A stretch of DNA of 64,000 nucleotides from Sphaerulina vaccinii (taxonomy: Eukaryota > Ascomycota > Dothideomycetes > Mycosphaerellales > Mycosphaerellaceae). Positions 50,496 to 61,003 of this stretch are shown piece after piece; the first letter of the stretch is position 1; each line of letters begins with the position of its first letter. A program made the position numbers and the translations under genes. A model generated the notes under the pieces. The model was not told the origin of the DNA, made no database searches, and worked only from the letters and a program-made list of their open reading frames with translations. The stretch covers positions 2,418,001 through 2,482,000 of the forward strand of contig JAKUDP010000002.1 of assembly GCA_022570795.1 (NCBI GenBank), in the 5' to 3' direction.

Positions 50496-51196
50496 ATGCA
50501 GTTCTCCTTCATCAGTGCTGCTTTGCTCTTCGCAGTCAGCGCCATCTCTGCCCCAACAGCTGTTCCAGCAGAACTTCAAGAAAGACAGTCAGCTACTCGC
50601 TGTGGCAGCTACTCCTACTCTCAAAGCCGCGTGCAAGCAGCTTTCAACAAGGGTGTTTCATACTACAACAATGGTCAGCAAGTAGGAAGTGGAAACTACC
50701 CACACACATACAACAACTACGAGGGTAAGTTCCTCACCCACCCTGCAAAAAGAGGCAGATGGAAGGCCACTTCGGAGGAACCATAGGGAGGACAAATGAG
50801 CTAACGCGACTCACCAGGTTTCGACTTCCCAGTCCCAGGTCCATACCAAGAGTTCCCCATCCTGCAGAGGTAAGCAATAGTAGGCCAAAGGCATCTCCTC
50901 TTTCCAATGTCTCACTGAGCTTGAGCCTGCTAAGGCGACAAGCTCGGACACAGATCTGCTGAGACACATTTTCGCTTTTCAGAGATATTTGCTTACCTTC
51001 TACCTACTAGTGGGTCTGTTTACACCGGTGGCTCGCCAGGCCCAGATCGCGTGGTCTTCAACACCAACGACCAGTAAGTACAGACAAGATCGCGTTTTAG
51101 AGAAATCTGCTAACAGTCACTTCTAGGTATGCTGGTGCCATTACACACACTGGTGCGAGTGGAAACAACTTCGTTGGCTGCAGTGGTACCTCCTAA
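50496..51196 (+). CDS. Secreted guanyl-specific ribonuclease (RNase T1/N1 family)
   Basis: Four exons, 50496-50724, 50818-50869, 51011-51073 and 51127-51196, with introns of 93, 141 and 53 nt, give 137 residues. The signal peptide is FISAALLFAVSAISA, followed by a short propeptide ending in ELQERQ. The mature ~105-residue domain has YPHTYNNYEG (substrate-binding Tyr and catalytic His), YQEFPIL (catalytic Glu), GPDRVVF (catalytic Arg) and ITHTGASGNNFVGC (catalytic His and final Cys). All active-site residues of RNase T1 are there. The enzyme cleaves single-stranded RNA after guanosine. It is probably a scavenging or antimicrobial secreted nuclease; related secreted ribonucleases in plant-pathogenic fungi have been studied as effectors, but nothing here shows that role. 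Confidence 0.92.
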
Positions 51197-51501
51197 GTAG
51201 CTGCTGCTGCTTCGTATGGAGGCTGCATGTTGTAATGCAAAAAGTATAGAGTGGCTGGAATGATTGAGCATGGCTCTCCCAGTATATATATTGCATAGCA
51301 TTAGCACGAATGACATGACTGGATATCAAGATTTGGCACATCTGCATACGATTGGAGCTTACTAATGTATCAATTCGTTGGACAGATGTGCTCCGAGGAA
51401 GTGCATCCTTCCGTGCTGCATACACAATTAATATGTTTGAGCTGCGCCACATCTCAGGCATATCGATGCTACATCTGGGCTCTTGTCCATATTGGTGCAT
51501 T
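51197..51501. other. Intergenic between convergent genes
   Basis: No gene seen; 3' flanks of the ribonuclease and SOD genes. Confidence 0.4.
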
Positions 51502-52278
51502 CTATGCAGCAATGCCAATGACACCACATGCTGGACGTCCGCCAGCGTTGCCAGTCTTCTTGCTCTCAGCGTGACCACCCTTTCCAAGGTCATCAGTGCC
51601 GGCATGCACAACGATTGTGCGACCAAGGACGCTCTCTGGGCCGATCAGCTTGATGAGCTTGTCCTCCACAGAGCCCTTTGCGTTGCCTTGTCCATCGGTC
51701 TTGAAGTTTCCAAGGTCACCGACGTGGCGCTCGGAGTCCTCTGGTGCACCGTGCTCTTTCTGGTGTGGGTTGACTATAGTTGTGAAGTCAGTGTGCGTAC
51801 TACTGACAGCCGGCTCGATATAAGTTCGTCTACTCACAGTGAGGTCCTGCACTGGTGCAGCCATTGGTGTTGTCGCCGAATGCGTGAACGTGCATGCCAC
51901 GCTCAGCGTTGGCGTCGTGGCCGGTGATGTCCCATGCTACAGTGGTTGGCGATCCCTCGCTGTCTTGTGTGAAAGTGACGGTGCCCTTGATGTTGGAGTC
52001 ACCACGGAGAACAGCGACTGTGTGAGAGTGTCAGCAGCATCCTCCACATCGGCGTCGATGCACCAGCGATGTCATCACTTGCAGTCCCGCGAGGAGTGAA
52101 GTCGAAGTGCACAGCCGCACCTCATCAAGGTCATTCGGGAGACTGTCGACCTTGATGACCCAACGGCATGAAATGAGGAGGCGTAAACCTGCTCATTCTT
52201 GCGATTGCTAGCTCCATCACCCTGGCACTGGCGAATAGAACGCTGGTACGGGACCGAAACGTACCTGCTTTGACCATT
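51502..52278 (-). CDS. SOD1: Cu/Zn superoxide dismutase
   Basis: Three exons, 52266-52278 (13 nt, encoding MVKA and one base), 51838-52017 and 51502-51773, with introns of 248 and 64 nt, give 154 residues, exactly the usual cytosolic length. The copper site is HVHAFGD with later His; the bridging and zinc ligands are in GPHFNPHQKEHGAPEDSERH and VGDLGN; the electrostatic loop and last copper His are in VVHAGTDDLGKGG. The disulphide cysteines are in TNGCTSAG and GRPACGVIGIA. The very short first exon followed by a long first intron is a frequent SOD1 layout in filamentous fungi. No signal peptide is present, so it is the intracellular enzyme converting superoxide to oxygen and peroxide. Confidence 0.96.
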
Positions 52279-52751
52279 GTGGCGGTGTCTTTGATGGTAT
52301 ACGTTTTTATTGAGCTTCGAAGTGATTTTCTGACGACAGTGTGGTGTTTTGTTGCAGTGAGAAAAGATGGAACAGGTGAAGCTCTTCTTCGTTCGATGAG
52401 GGGAAACAGCGAGACTCGACCCCACTTGATTGCAAGGATGACGTTCTTGCTGAGCTGAGCGATCACGGAAGCAAATGGAGACGAACTTTTGTATTCGCTG
52501 TCCGAAGTACACTGAATGAATATGTCAGAACAGCATGAGGTTGCAGCAGTGGAAGAAGTCCCTTGTGAAAACCACTTTCATCGCTCTACGCTGGATCAGG
52601 GAATGCAATGCCACGCTTGCTGCTCGCCAAAGGAGATGCTCATGGGTATTGTTTCATTAACGCTATAAACAAGCATCTTTTAACCGTTAATGCATATAGG
52701 TGTCGTATCTCGATTCACCGTTTTCACCGAACTCCCGTCGTCTACTCTTAT
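52279..52751. other. Intergenic between SOD and transaldolase genes
   Basis: No gene seen. It holds the SOD1 promoter and the transaldolase 3' flank. Confidence 0.4.
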
Positions 52752-53847
52752 TTATGCGTTGATCTTCTCCTTGAGGATGTCCTTGAGGGTGACGGCATCT
52801 GCTGCAAACTTGCTGATACCTTCTGAGAGCTTGTGTACAGCCATGGTATCCTCGTTGAAATCGAAGCGGAAGTCAGGCTCGTTTGTGAGGTAGCTCTTCT
52901 TCTCGATGTTCACATTTGAGGCCGACTCTGACTCCAACTTCTTTGGGACGGCATCGGTGCTGTTGTAAAGCTGTTCCAAAAGGTTTGGTGCGATTGTGAG
53001 GTAGTCACAGCCAGCAAGCTCGGTGACTTCACCGATGCTGCGGAAAGAGGCACCCATGACAATGGTCTTGTAGCCAAACTTCTTGTAGTAGTTGAAGATC
53101 TGCTGTACAGACTTGACACCTGGGTCGTTCTCTGGAGTGTATTCCTGCTTGGTGTTGGCCTTGTACCAGTCAAGGATACGGCCAACGAATGGCGAGATGA
53201 GGAAAGCACCGGCCTCAGCGGCAGCAATAGCCTGAGGAAGAGAGAACATGAGGGTAAGGTTGCAGTTGATGCCGTGCTTGCTCTGGAGCTCGTGAGCGGC
53301 CTGGATGCCCTCCCATGTCGAGGCGAGCTTGATGAGTACACGAGACTTGTCAATGCCCTCGGCTTTGTATAGCTATTCTGTTCGTCAGTACGGGCAGAGC
53401 TGCACTTTCTCATGTCTGTCCACATACCTCGATAAGGTGGAGAGCCTTGTCGATTGAAGCCTTCTTGTCAAAGGAGAATCGGGCGTCAACCTCAGTCGAA
53501 ACCTTGCCAGGAACGATCTTAAGGATCTCCTTGCCGAACTGCACGAGGAGGCTGTCCAATGTAGCATCGACCTGCTCGTCGATGTCCTTGCCGTGCTTCT
53601 TTCCGTATGCAACAGCCTCGTCAATGAGCTTGGCGTATTCGGGCTTCTTCGAGGCGGCGAGGATCAATGATGGGTTGGTGGTGGCATCCTGTGGCTTGTA
53701 CTTGCCAATGGTAGCAAAGTCACCAGAGTCGCAGACGACGGTCTATCTCAATCAGCGTCTGTTTTCATATGCCGATGTCGATTGGCAGCGGGTTGAGGAG
53801 GTACATACGGTGCCAGTGGCCTTGAGCTGGTCGAGGGATGAAGTCAT
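52752..53847 (-). CDS. TAL1: Transaldolase
   Basis: Three exons, 53809-53847, 53428-53742 and 52752-53372, with introns of 66 and 55 nt, give 324 residues. The start MTSSLDQLKATGT joins to TVVCDSGDFATIGKYKPQDA and TTNPSLILAA, the family's N-terminal signature with the catalytic Asp. The Schiff-base Lys is about K133 in VLIKLASTWEG. GINCNLTLMFSL, FVGRILDWYK and MGASFRS are further conserved strands, the last binding the substrate phosphate. Length is typical of the eukaryotic TalB class. It moves a dihydroxyacetone unit between sedoheptulose-7-phosphate and glyceraldehyde-3-phosphate in the non-oxidative pentose phosphate pathway, in the cytosol. Confidence 0.96.
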
Positions 53848-54747
53848 GATTGTTATGTTCGAGGGGTGAGTGGTGAGTGGTTGTGAGTTCGAATGGTGTT
53901 GTTCTTTGAAGTTGTTTGTCGATGTTCAAAAAGTTGAGGACTCAGAATGGAGGGGTGAGGCGAGGGCGAAGACAAGGACCCTTGAAGCTTGGACGGTTAT
54001 GACGAACGGCTTAGAAAGAAACTGACGAGCAAACAACGATCGAGTACGGCGACAATGCGGGCAAAGGTCGCTCTGTTCTGCCTGCAATGATGAGGGAATG
54101 TTTCTTGGTGATTATACTATTGAGAACCGCTGAAGATATATTCACTCGAGACAGTATTGAGTTCAGCCTCCTCGAAGAAATCAGATAGCAGTTGCCGACA
54201 GCTGCCAGCGCCAGAAGAGCGTGCCGATATGAGTATCTCAGGTCCTTGGTCATCAGCCATTGACCTGCCAGAGGACCAGCTGATTGTGCATCTTTAATAG
54301 TCCCTCATTGTAGCTCCCACTCTGAGCCCCAAGGTCCTTCAAGAGCCCTGATGTTACACAACAAATCCTGCGGCACTCTTCTGCCACTGTCGGGACGGAG
54401 ATACAGGCTAAACACCAAGCACGTTTTTGTATCTCGCCATTCAAATTCAAGAGTCCGTCCGATCGGCTTTTGCCGGGTAGCTTCTTCTGCGATCGAATCG
54501 TCCAGAAACGCTCCGAAGGCCTGCAACAATCTCCTGACTACTGCCTGCGGTTGACAGAGCAGTGTCCTCTAGGAGACAGAGTCATCTCGAATGTCACATT
54601 GGCGCTCAGCGGAGATGCCATGAGGGAGCTACCAGTGAGCTGCATGCATGTCACCCAAAATAGCTAATGTTACCCAACGGCACGACGGGAACTCACAAAC
54701 AAACGTGCAGTCGCGTGGTCCTCGGAAATATCCAACATCATTCTTGC
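53848..54747. other. Intergenic between divergent transaldolase and HET genes
   Basis: No convincing gene; two promoters. The minus-strand frames at 54011-54450 have no domain. Confidence 0.4.
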
Positions 54748-56692
54748 ATGGCTTCTTCTTCTTTTCAGTACACAAGATCTTCTTCCTGGTCTGAACTAAG
54801 TCCTTCCTCCGACTTCTACTATAGACCAGCAGGTGAGATCACGTCGGGCTCCTTTAGAATTGCCACCATTCTGCCTGGCCAGTACGAGGAACCTGTGAGA
54901 TGTCGCATCCGAGATGTATCCCTCAAGGACACAAGCGTGCGATTTCTTGCTTTGTCATATTGCTGGAACAGCACAGCTAGAGAGGAGGTCATCTTCTGTG
55001 ATGGCAGACCTCTCAAGATCACTGGCAACCTGCATGCGGCGCTGAAATATGCCCGTGCATCCTCTTCGACAGTAGATCTCTGGATTGGTGAGCAGGTTTG
55101 CAAGATAGAAATGCTCATGTTGATGCTAATATTGTCGAGACCAAATATGCGTCGACCAAGGCAATATAATCGACAGAAACGAACAGGTTGGTAAGATGGG
55201 GCACATCTTCCGTGCTGCGAATGGTGTTATTGTATGGCTTGGAGAGGAGGCAAATGGTACGACTGCTGCAATGGAGCTCCCCAGAAAGATCAGACGTTAT
55301 TGGCCCAGTCTGCTCGAGGATCCTAGTCAGTTGACACGGCCAGAGAAGACTCCTGCTGAATGTCCACGTTGGGGTGAAGGTGCGTGGCCAGCCTTCATCA
55401 TGTTGCTGACTAGAGCTTGGTTCCGGCGCTTGTGGGTGATACAAGAAGTTGTATGCGCTAAGGAGATCATCGTAGCGTGCGGAGTTAGCACTTGCGCATG
55501 GGATGATATGGTGGCCTTGGTGAGGACCATCGGAACTCTCCATGTGTCTCAGTCAGCAACACAGAACTTAGGTTCCAGAACGGCAGCACAGTATATCAGC
55601 TTCATGCAGGAGCTAAGAGGCATCACGGAGCAAGGAACCAAACAGGCAGTCAAAGACTATGCCAGCGAGGAATCGATGGTGCCATATGTGTTGACCATGG
55701 CTAAGGACTGCGAGGCTACTGATCACCGAGACAAGCTCTTCGCGTTCCATCACATTGCTCGGTTATGGAACCGGCCAGACTATGCGATGCCAATAAACGA
55801 ACTCTATCTTCTATTTGCCGCTCAGTACCTGCAACGCATTGCCTATGCAATTACAGAATTCAGTTGCGACGAGAAAACGCTCGCGAGGCGTCAATGGGAC
55901 TTCGTATATTCTGCTGGACTTTGCAATCAGCGCCTCGATTTGCCATCATGAGTTCCAGATTGGTCACAGCCATGGAAAGCGCGTCCATTGTGGTTGGGGA
56001 CCACTTGCTACACCGCTGGTGGTAGCAACACAAAAGAGATCGCTCCTTTAGCTGATGCTACAGCTGACGGTAGTACACGACTTCGTCTACCACTTACCAT
56101 CAAGCTCTTCGACAGAGTACTCGCGGTGGGCACAGAGAGCTTTCGGATCATGGAAAGTGGATCACATGCACTATCCGAAGCATTGCGAAACTGGCTCTTC
56201 TCGAGTATGTCGCTCCTGCATCGTAACCGCGGCAAGCCTGGCCCCTACGCAGACCAGCATATTGCAATGGCGTGTACCATCACCGCCGAGCAAGTCAATG
56301 GCACAAAGTTGAGACCAGAAGAGGCTGTCAAAAGATATGACTTGCTGCTTGAGCTGCTCCGGCTATCTGACTCTGAACAGTCACCGGAGCCGTTACAGGA
56401 CTCGCTCGAGAATGAACGCATGTACCACTCAATAATAAGCTTTCTTCGTGGACGTGTATTCTTCATCACTGAAAGAGGGTATTTCGGTCTGGCTCAGGTC
56501 GGCATTGCATGGGGCGACAGCATTGCCGTTGGTCAAAATGCACCTCTGCCAGTGCTGATACGTCCTACTCTAGGTATTGGCCACAAGACTCGGGAGTACC
56601 GTATGCTATGCGAGACCTTTGTCCATGGCATAATGGAAGGCGAGATATGGCAGGATGAAAGAATCACCTCCGAGAATATAGTTCTGGCATAA
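54748..56692 (+). CDS. Heterokaryon-incompatibility (HET) domain protein, interrupted by in-frame TGA
   Basis: Two exons, 54748-55087 and 55140-56692, joined by a 52-nt intron (donor GTGAGC, branch GCTAAT, acceptor TCGAG). The HET domain has VRFLALSYCWN, ITGNLHAALKYAR, LWIDQICVDQ (spanning the splice), RNEQVGKMGHIFRAA and VIVWLGEE, then AWFRRLWVIQEV. The joined frame is 631 codons but is broken by a TGA at 55949-55951, codon 384. The context LPS-stop-VPDWSQPWKA corresponds to LPSWVPDWS in intact relatives, so a TGG became TGA. The frame stays open for another 246 codons with normal content. HET proteins trigger programmed cell death on non-self fusion; a truncated one may be inactive. A G-to-A change of this kind fits RIP or simple decay. 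Confidence 0.8.
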
Positions 56693-56975
56693 GCACAAGA
56701 TCTGTAGATGATCCACCTGATCTGCTGTTGATGATGAGCTTCAGTCGTGCCTTGTGGTCTAGCATTTGTGGCAAGTTAGACTGGCAGGTCTTGGCGGATA
56801 TCGGTAGCGGATGCCGGAGAAATGTTACTTATCGAGAAGAGTCACTTTCCTCATCACTTCTGCAGCAATTTCCGCCGAATCACGACCCCAACGACAACTA
56901 TCCGCCAAGTCAGCCAGTCGTTACATCACTGCATCTAAAGTCCATTTCCAACAAGAGCTGGAGTGATACCACATC

Positions 56976-57872
56976 ATGTCGATCAAATCCGTGGTTTTGA
57001 TCGGAGCAGATGGCAATCTAGGACCATCGATATATGCTGCACTCACCGAGAACAACTTTGACGTTACAGTACTGAAGCGCCAATCTTCGAAGTCTAAATC
57101 AACATATCCAAAGCAAGCCACCGTCTCCGATGCTTTCGAAGTTGCCCAGCTCGCGGAAGTATTCAAGGGCCACGATGCAGTTGTAGTTACGGTTCGGGGC
57201 GCCGAAATCGCTTTGCAGAATCGCATTGCTGATGCAGCAGTTCATGCTGGAGTCAAGCGTATCATACCTGCCGACTTTGGTTCCGTGGACTCTTCTAGCG
57301 CATTGACTCAAGAACTTGTGCCTCTATACGTCCAGAAATCCGAGACACGTCACTACCTGATCGAGCTCGCACAGAAGCACCCGGACTTCACCTGGACAAG
57401 TCTCGTCTGTGGCCACTTCTTTGACTGGAGTCTTGAGTTCCTCCACTTGTGGTTCCAGGAACGCAAAGCCGACATCCTCGACGATGGAAATATCAAATGG
57501 TCTGCTAGCACGCTTAGCCAAATTGCATTAGCTACCGTGAAAGTCTTACAGCGTCCCGAAATCACTAGCAATCGTATGATATACATTCAGAGCTTTTGTG
57601 TCACGCAAAATGAGGTCTTGCAGGCATTTGAGAAGTCCACTGGGCAGAAGTGGGAGGTCACGAGGTTGGACTCGAAGCAGTATCAAGACGACAGGGTGGC
57701 GAAGCGAGACGAGGGTGATAAACAAGCCATTGAAGACCTAGTTTGGTTGCTGGGTGCCATTGATGCTAACTGGGAAGGGCGGAAAGACTTCGCGATGAAG
57801 GATCTTGGGCTCGAGAACGAGCATTTGGAAGGTGTTGTTGCGGAAATTGTGGCGAGGTTGGAGAAGCATTGA
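56976..57872 (+). CDS. NmrA-like / isoflavone-reductase-type NAD(P)-binding protein
   Basis: A single exon encodes 298 residues. The N-terminus IKSVVLIGADGNLGPSIYAA has the GxxGxxG dinucleotide motif in the NmrA/PCBER form (GADGNLG). The basic segment LKRQSSKSKS after the second strand suggests NADP(H) preference. Conserved features follow: GHDAVVVTVRGAE, HAGVKRIIPADFGSVD and SLVCGHFFDW. No Tyr-x3-Lys pair of classical SDRs is evident, typical for this atypical subgroup, where a Lys further along often acts in catalysis. Fungal members include reductases of secondary metabolism and redox-sensing regulators; no cluster neighbours are present to choose between them. It is probably cytosolic. 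Confidence 0.88.
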   Translation: MSIKSVVLIGADGNLGPSIYAALTENNFDVTVLKRQSSKSKSTYPKQATVSDAFEVAQLAEVFKGHDAVVVTVRGAEIALQNRIADAAVHAGVKRIIPADFGSVDSSSALTQELVPLYVQKSETRHYLIELAQKHPDFTWTSLVCGHFFDWSLEFLHLWFQERKADILDDGNIKWSASTLSQIALATVKVLQRPEITSNRMIYIQSFCVTQNEVLQAFEKSTGQKWEVTRLDSKQYQDDRVAKRDEGDKQAIEDLVWLLGAIDANWEGRKDFAMKDLGLENEHLEGVVAEIVARLEKH

Positions 57873-58629
57873 GATCTTACAAGCTCGTGGCGTACCGTTG
57901 GAGGTGATATGTCCACTTCGATCGCACCCGTCGGGAGATAGAACATCTGACAGGCTGGCAGTAGGGAGTCTGTCAATACGATTCTCGATGGCTGGCTGCA
58001 TACCGCGAGCTGGGGATCCCTTTTGCATTGCTACTAGGATCAGGCAGCCCGGCAAGAGATCCCGATACCACGTGTCGTGGGCAGTTCTAAAGTTCAGGTT
58101 TGACAACCAGAGACAGATTTTAAATCTTTCTGTTCGGGATGCCGAGCATCGGCCCGGTAGAGCTGCAGCTTCAAAGTGTGACCAGCCAACCACAGCCTAT
58201 GAGACCTTGAGGTACATGAGCTGTGCCCGCACTGGTGGCGTCTGAGTGTATACAGGACACATGAATATATGGCCACCGCAGGCATAAACGTAGTGCGATG
58301 CGCTGTCGAACAAGCATTTGCGCATGGCATCCATATGTGATCTGCGGCAGAGCCGTTGCATTGTAGCCTGACGCTCCAAGAAGTTGACCAGGTGTGCTGG
58401 TTGGCTTCATGTGTGCTGACGTTTTCAAGACCATTCCGATCATCCTGCTTTACAGCCCTTGCTCTCGACGTGACGCTAGTATCGTGCTGCTACTTGCGCA
58501 TGCATAGCTCGTGTCAACACGCAGTATTGTGAGAACGTGCTGGTGGTATGCCAGGTCGACTTTCAATTGGTGGCCAGTGCCACCTTGCAGTATCCGCTGC
58601 GAAGATAGCCGGCTGGCAATGGCTCAGTA
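57873..58629. other. Intergenic between convergent NmrA-like and RSR1 genes
   Basis: No convincing gene. The frames at 57805-58245 and 58094-58443 have no recognisable content. Confidence 0.4.
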
Positions 58630-59437
58630 TCATAATATCGTACATTTTGAGCCGCCGCCTCTATCTCTGCGACCTCGGTCATCCCGATCGTCTCTATGTC
58701 TCCTTCTGCGTTCGCGGTGTCGTCTATCGCCCTCTTCAGGCCGTGCTCTTGCTAGATCTTTCCTGATAATCTGCCTGCAGACATCTATAAAGACTTCGTT
58801 GATATTCGTGGCTCTTCGTGCGCTCGTTTCATAATATGGTATGTTTCCCCAGCTCTGCGAAAGCTGGAAAGCTTTGGCTCTCGACACTGCCCGGTCTTCT
58901 TCGAGGTCGGACTTGTTCCCTACAAGTACAATGGGAAATTGAGGATCGCCTTTCGTTCGTACTATTTGTTCTCGGAGCTCGACAAGTTCGCGTAAGGAGG
59001 ATGCGGATGTAATGCTGAAGACCAGTAGAAAGCCCTGGCCTAGTCTCATATACATGTCCCTGCGGAATGATAGGTTAGTATACGCCCTTCTGAATCAAAC
59101 TGAGTAAGGTATGCATACCTCATGGCCGCTGTGAATCATTAGCGAATGCTTCGAACATGGCTGGCACACACTCACTGAATTGCTCCGTCCCTGCGGTATC
59201 CATGATCTCCAGGACCACATGTCTACCATCTACGTCGATGTGTTTACGATATGAGTCTTCAATGGTTGGATCGTATCGTTCTACGAATACTCCCTGGACG
59301 AATTGCACTGCCTCAATCAGCATTCTCCTCGAACCACGCATATGGGACCTTTGCTTACTGGTCAAGCAACTCTTGCCTACTCCACCAGAGCCCAGCACGG
59401 CAATGTGATATTCTCGCTGGTGGCCTGCTCGAGACAT
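58630..59437 (-). CDS. RSR1: Rap/Rsr1-type small GTPase (Ras family)
   Basis: Four exons, 59359-59437, 59176-59307, 59119-59128 and 58630-59059, with introns of 51, 47 and 59 nt, give 216 residues. Exon 3 has only 10 bases and encodes the middle of EQF-TAMR-DMYMR; without it the switch II sequence would be lost. The P-loop is GSGGVGKS, switch I is YDPTIEDSY, G3 is DTAGTEQF (Thr after Gly marks Rap/Rsr1 against Gln in Ras), G4 is NKSD and G5 is ETSARRA. The C-terminus is highly basic (RRHRERRRRHRDDRDD) and ends in the CaaX box CTIL, predicting geranylgeranylation. Rsr1/Bud1 and its filamentous relatives direct polarity through Cdc24/Cdc42 at the plasma membrane. Confidence 0.94.
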
Positions 59438-60009
59438 GATGCATTTGTCGACGCAGGGTTTGCTCTCCAGAAACGAATGGGAGTATATACGGAGGAGTCC
59501 AGCTTTGGGGGCTCGGGAAGAAACCTCGCCAGTGTCTGAGGGACCAGCTCAGCGCCTAGACTGTATGACGGAGTGTGTATCTAGATGAGTATGCGTCTGT
59601 CGTGCCCAAAGAGTCCATCCACAAGCTGTACCTCTGCCGCAAGCTGGTCAGGAAGAGGATCGAATTGCAGACTGGAGTGTCACAAGAGCTCGGCGCGGAA
59701 AAGCGGGTGTGGATGCATGCAGCGTGATGGGTCGTCAATGGCACAGTCGTTGGAGGCGGGTGGGAGAGGAGGGAGAGAGGGGAGAGGAGGAGCAGACGAA
59801 GTAGTAGCTATATTGTGACCACTCTTGTATGAATCGCAGTAGTAGCTCAGAAGCCATTGAGTCGCGTTCCATGGCAGCGATCTAGGTGTATTGAGTTAGA
59901 GTGCCTCTGACGGTGCCGATGAAAGGGCTTCCCCGAAATCAATAAAGACAAGGCGACTATGGATGGCTCGCTAAAGCAAGCTAGGCGCAACAGCATTTGA
60001 GTTGGGAAG
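59438..60009. other. Intergenic upstream of RSR1
   Basis: No gene seen. It holds the RSR1 promoter, with a GGAGAGG-rich purine stretch at 59757-59795. Confidence 0.4.
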
Positions 60010-60241
60010 CCTCCTGGGTAGCACTGAAAGCGGAACAGCCCGAGCAACACCTCGCACACAGAACACCGTACCTCGACCGCTACTTGACAAATCTTCTTCA
60101 AATAAACATTAGCAGATAGCTGGAAGCTTGTTCTATCAGCCTAGCAAGTTTCGTGGGCATAGAGAGCCGTGGTGACGAGATATATCGTCTCAAGTGTTGT
60201 TCAGTGCTGAGAGCGTTCCGCTTTCCGTGCTACCCAGGAGG
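60010..60241. mobile_element. Second MITE-like element, unrelated ends
   Basis: The left end CCTCCTGGGTAGCACTGAAA pairs with the right end, which in reverse complement reads CCTCCTGGGTAGCACGGAAA; both continue GCGGAAC, giving a 27-base terminal inverted repeat with one mismatch. The element is 232 bases long. It is flanked on both sides by AAG (60007-60009 and 60242-60244), a possible 3-base target duplication. There is no coding capacity. Size and structure fit a non-autonomous DNA transposon. The ends differ from those of the 2758/44647 pair, so it belongs to another family. Only one copy is seen in the window. Confidence 0.7.
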
Positions 60242-61003
60242 AAGCCGTCACGACAATGCCTGTCGAACCATTCAAACAGTGTAATTCGTCGAGCTTAACG
60301 TCTTTTCGAGGCATTGCAGCTTCTCATTCGTCGACAGCGGCAGCGCTCTCTCGGCATCGAAGCCTAGTCTGCAGACGTGAACATCCAGAAGTGTAAAGAC
60401 ACCTCACTGCTGTGTCCATTCACGGCCTTTGGCACCGAGCGGTTGAGGGCAACCTTGCAGGAGCGGACAGTCGGGACGAAAGCCATGCATAAGCGGCAGA
60501 CGGGCAAGGCCCCGAAGTTATGGCACTGGGTTGATGATCTTATCTGCTTGATCAACAAGAAAAGTCTAGAAGGCTTTGTAGAGCTGTTGTGTCCCGTGTA
60601 TCGGGATGCTTACAACAACCAGACATAAGCCACGATAGCCGCCGTCTCCTCGAATGTAGATCTCGTACGCATCCTCTAAAGCCTACGCAGACGAGGGTAG
60701 CTGTCCGCGACGTCACCGGCTGTAATCATCCATGGCAGTCGTCAGCTGGTGATTCATGTTCGCCTTGGACGACCTGTTGGTGGAAAGCTCGATAATTCTG
60801 CGCGTAAAGTACAGGCTTGTAAGATAGCGAGCCCAACAGCGTCGTTGCTTGAGTATCAATTGCTGTTTTGCAAATGTGAGGGAAGGAGAAATCGGTGAAG
60901 TCCAAAGCTGGTAGTATTAGGTAATCCCGTTGTTCCGTCGTGCCTTCCCCATTCAGACGGACACCTCACGCAGAACGATCTGCTCTGCCCGCCAGTCATC
61001 AAG
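60242..61003. other. Intergenic upstream of EMC1
   Basis: No convincing gene. An 83-codon ATG frame at 60377-60628 (containing KAPKLWHWVDDLICLIN and GFVELLCPVYRDAY) looks mildly protein-like but has no family, splice or signal support. Confidence 0.35.

Noticed and set aside
60377..60628. 83-codon frame upstream of EMC1
   Set aside because: No homology that I recognise, no signal or splice support; length is within chance.
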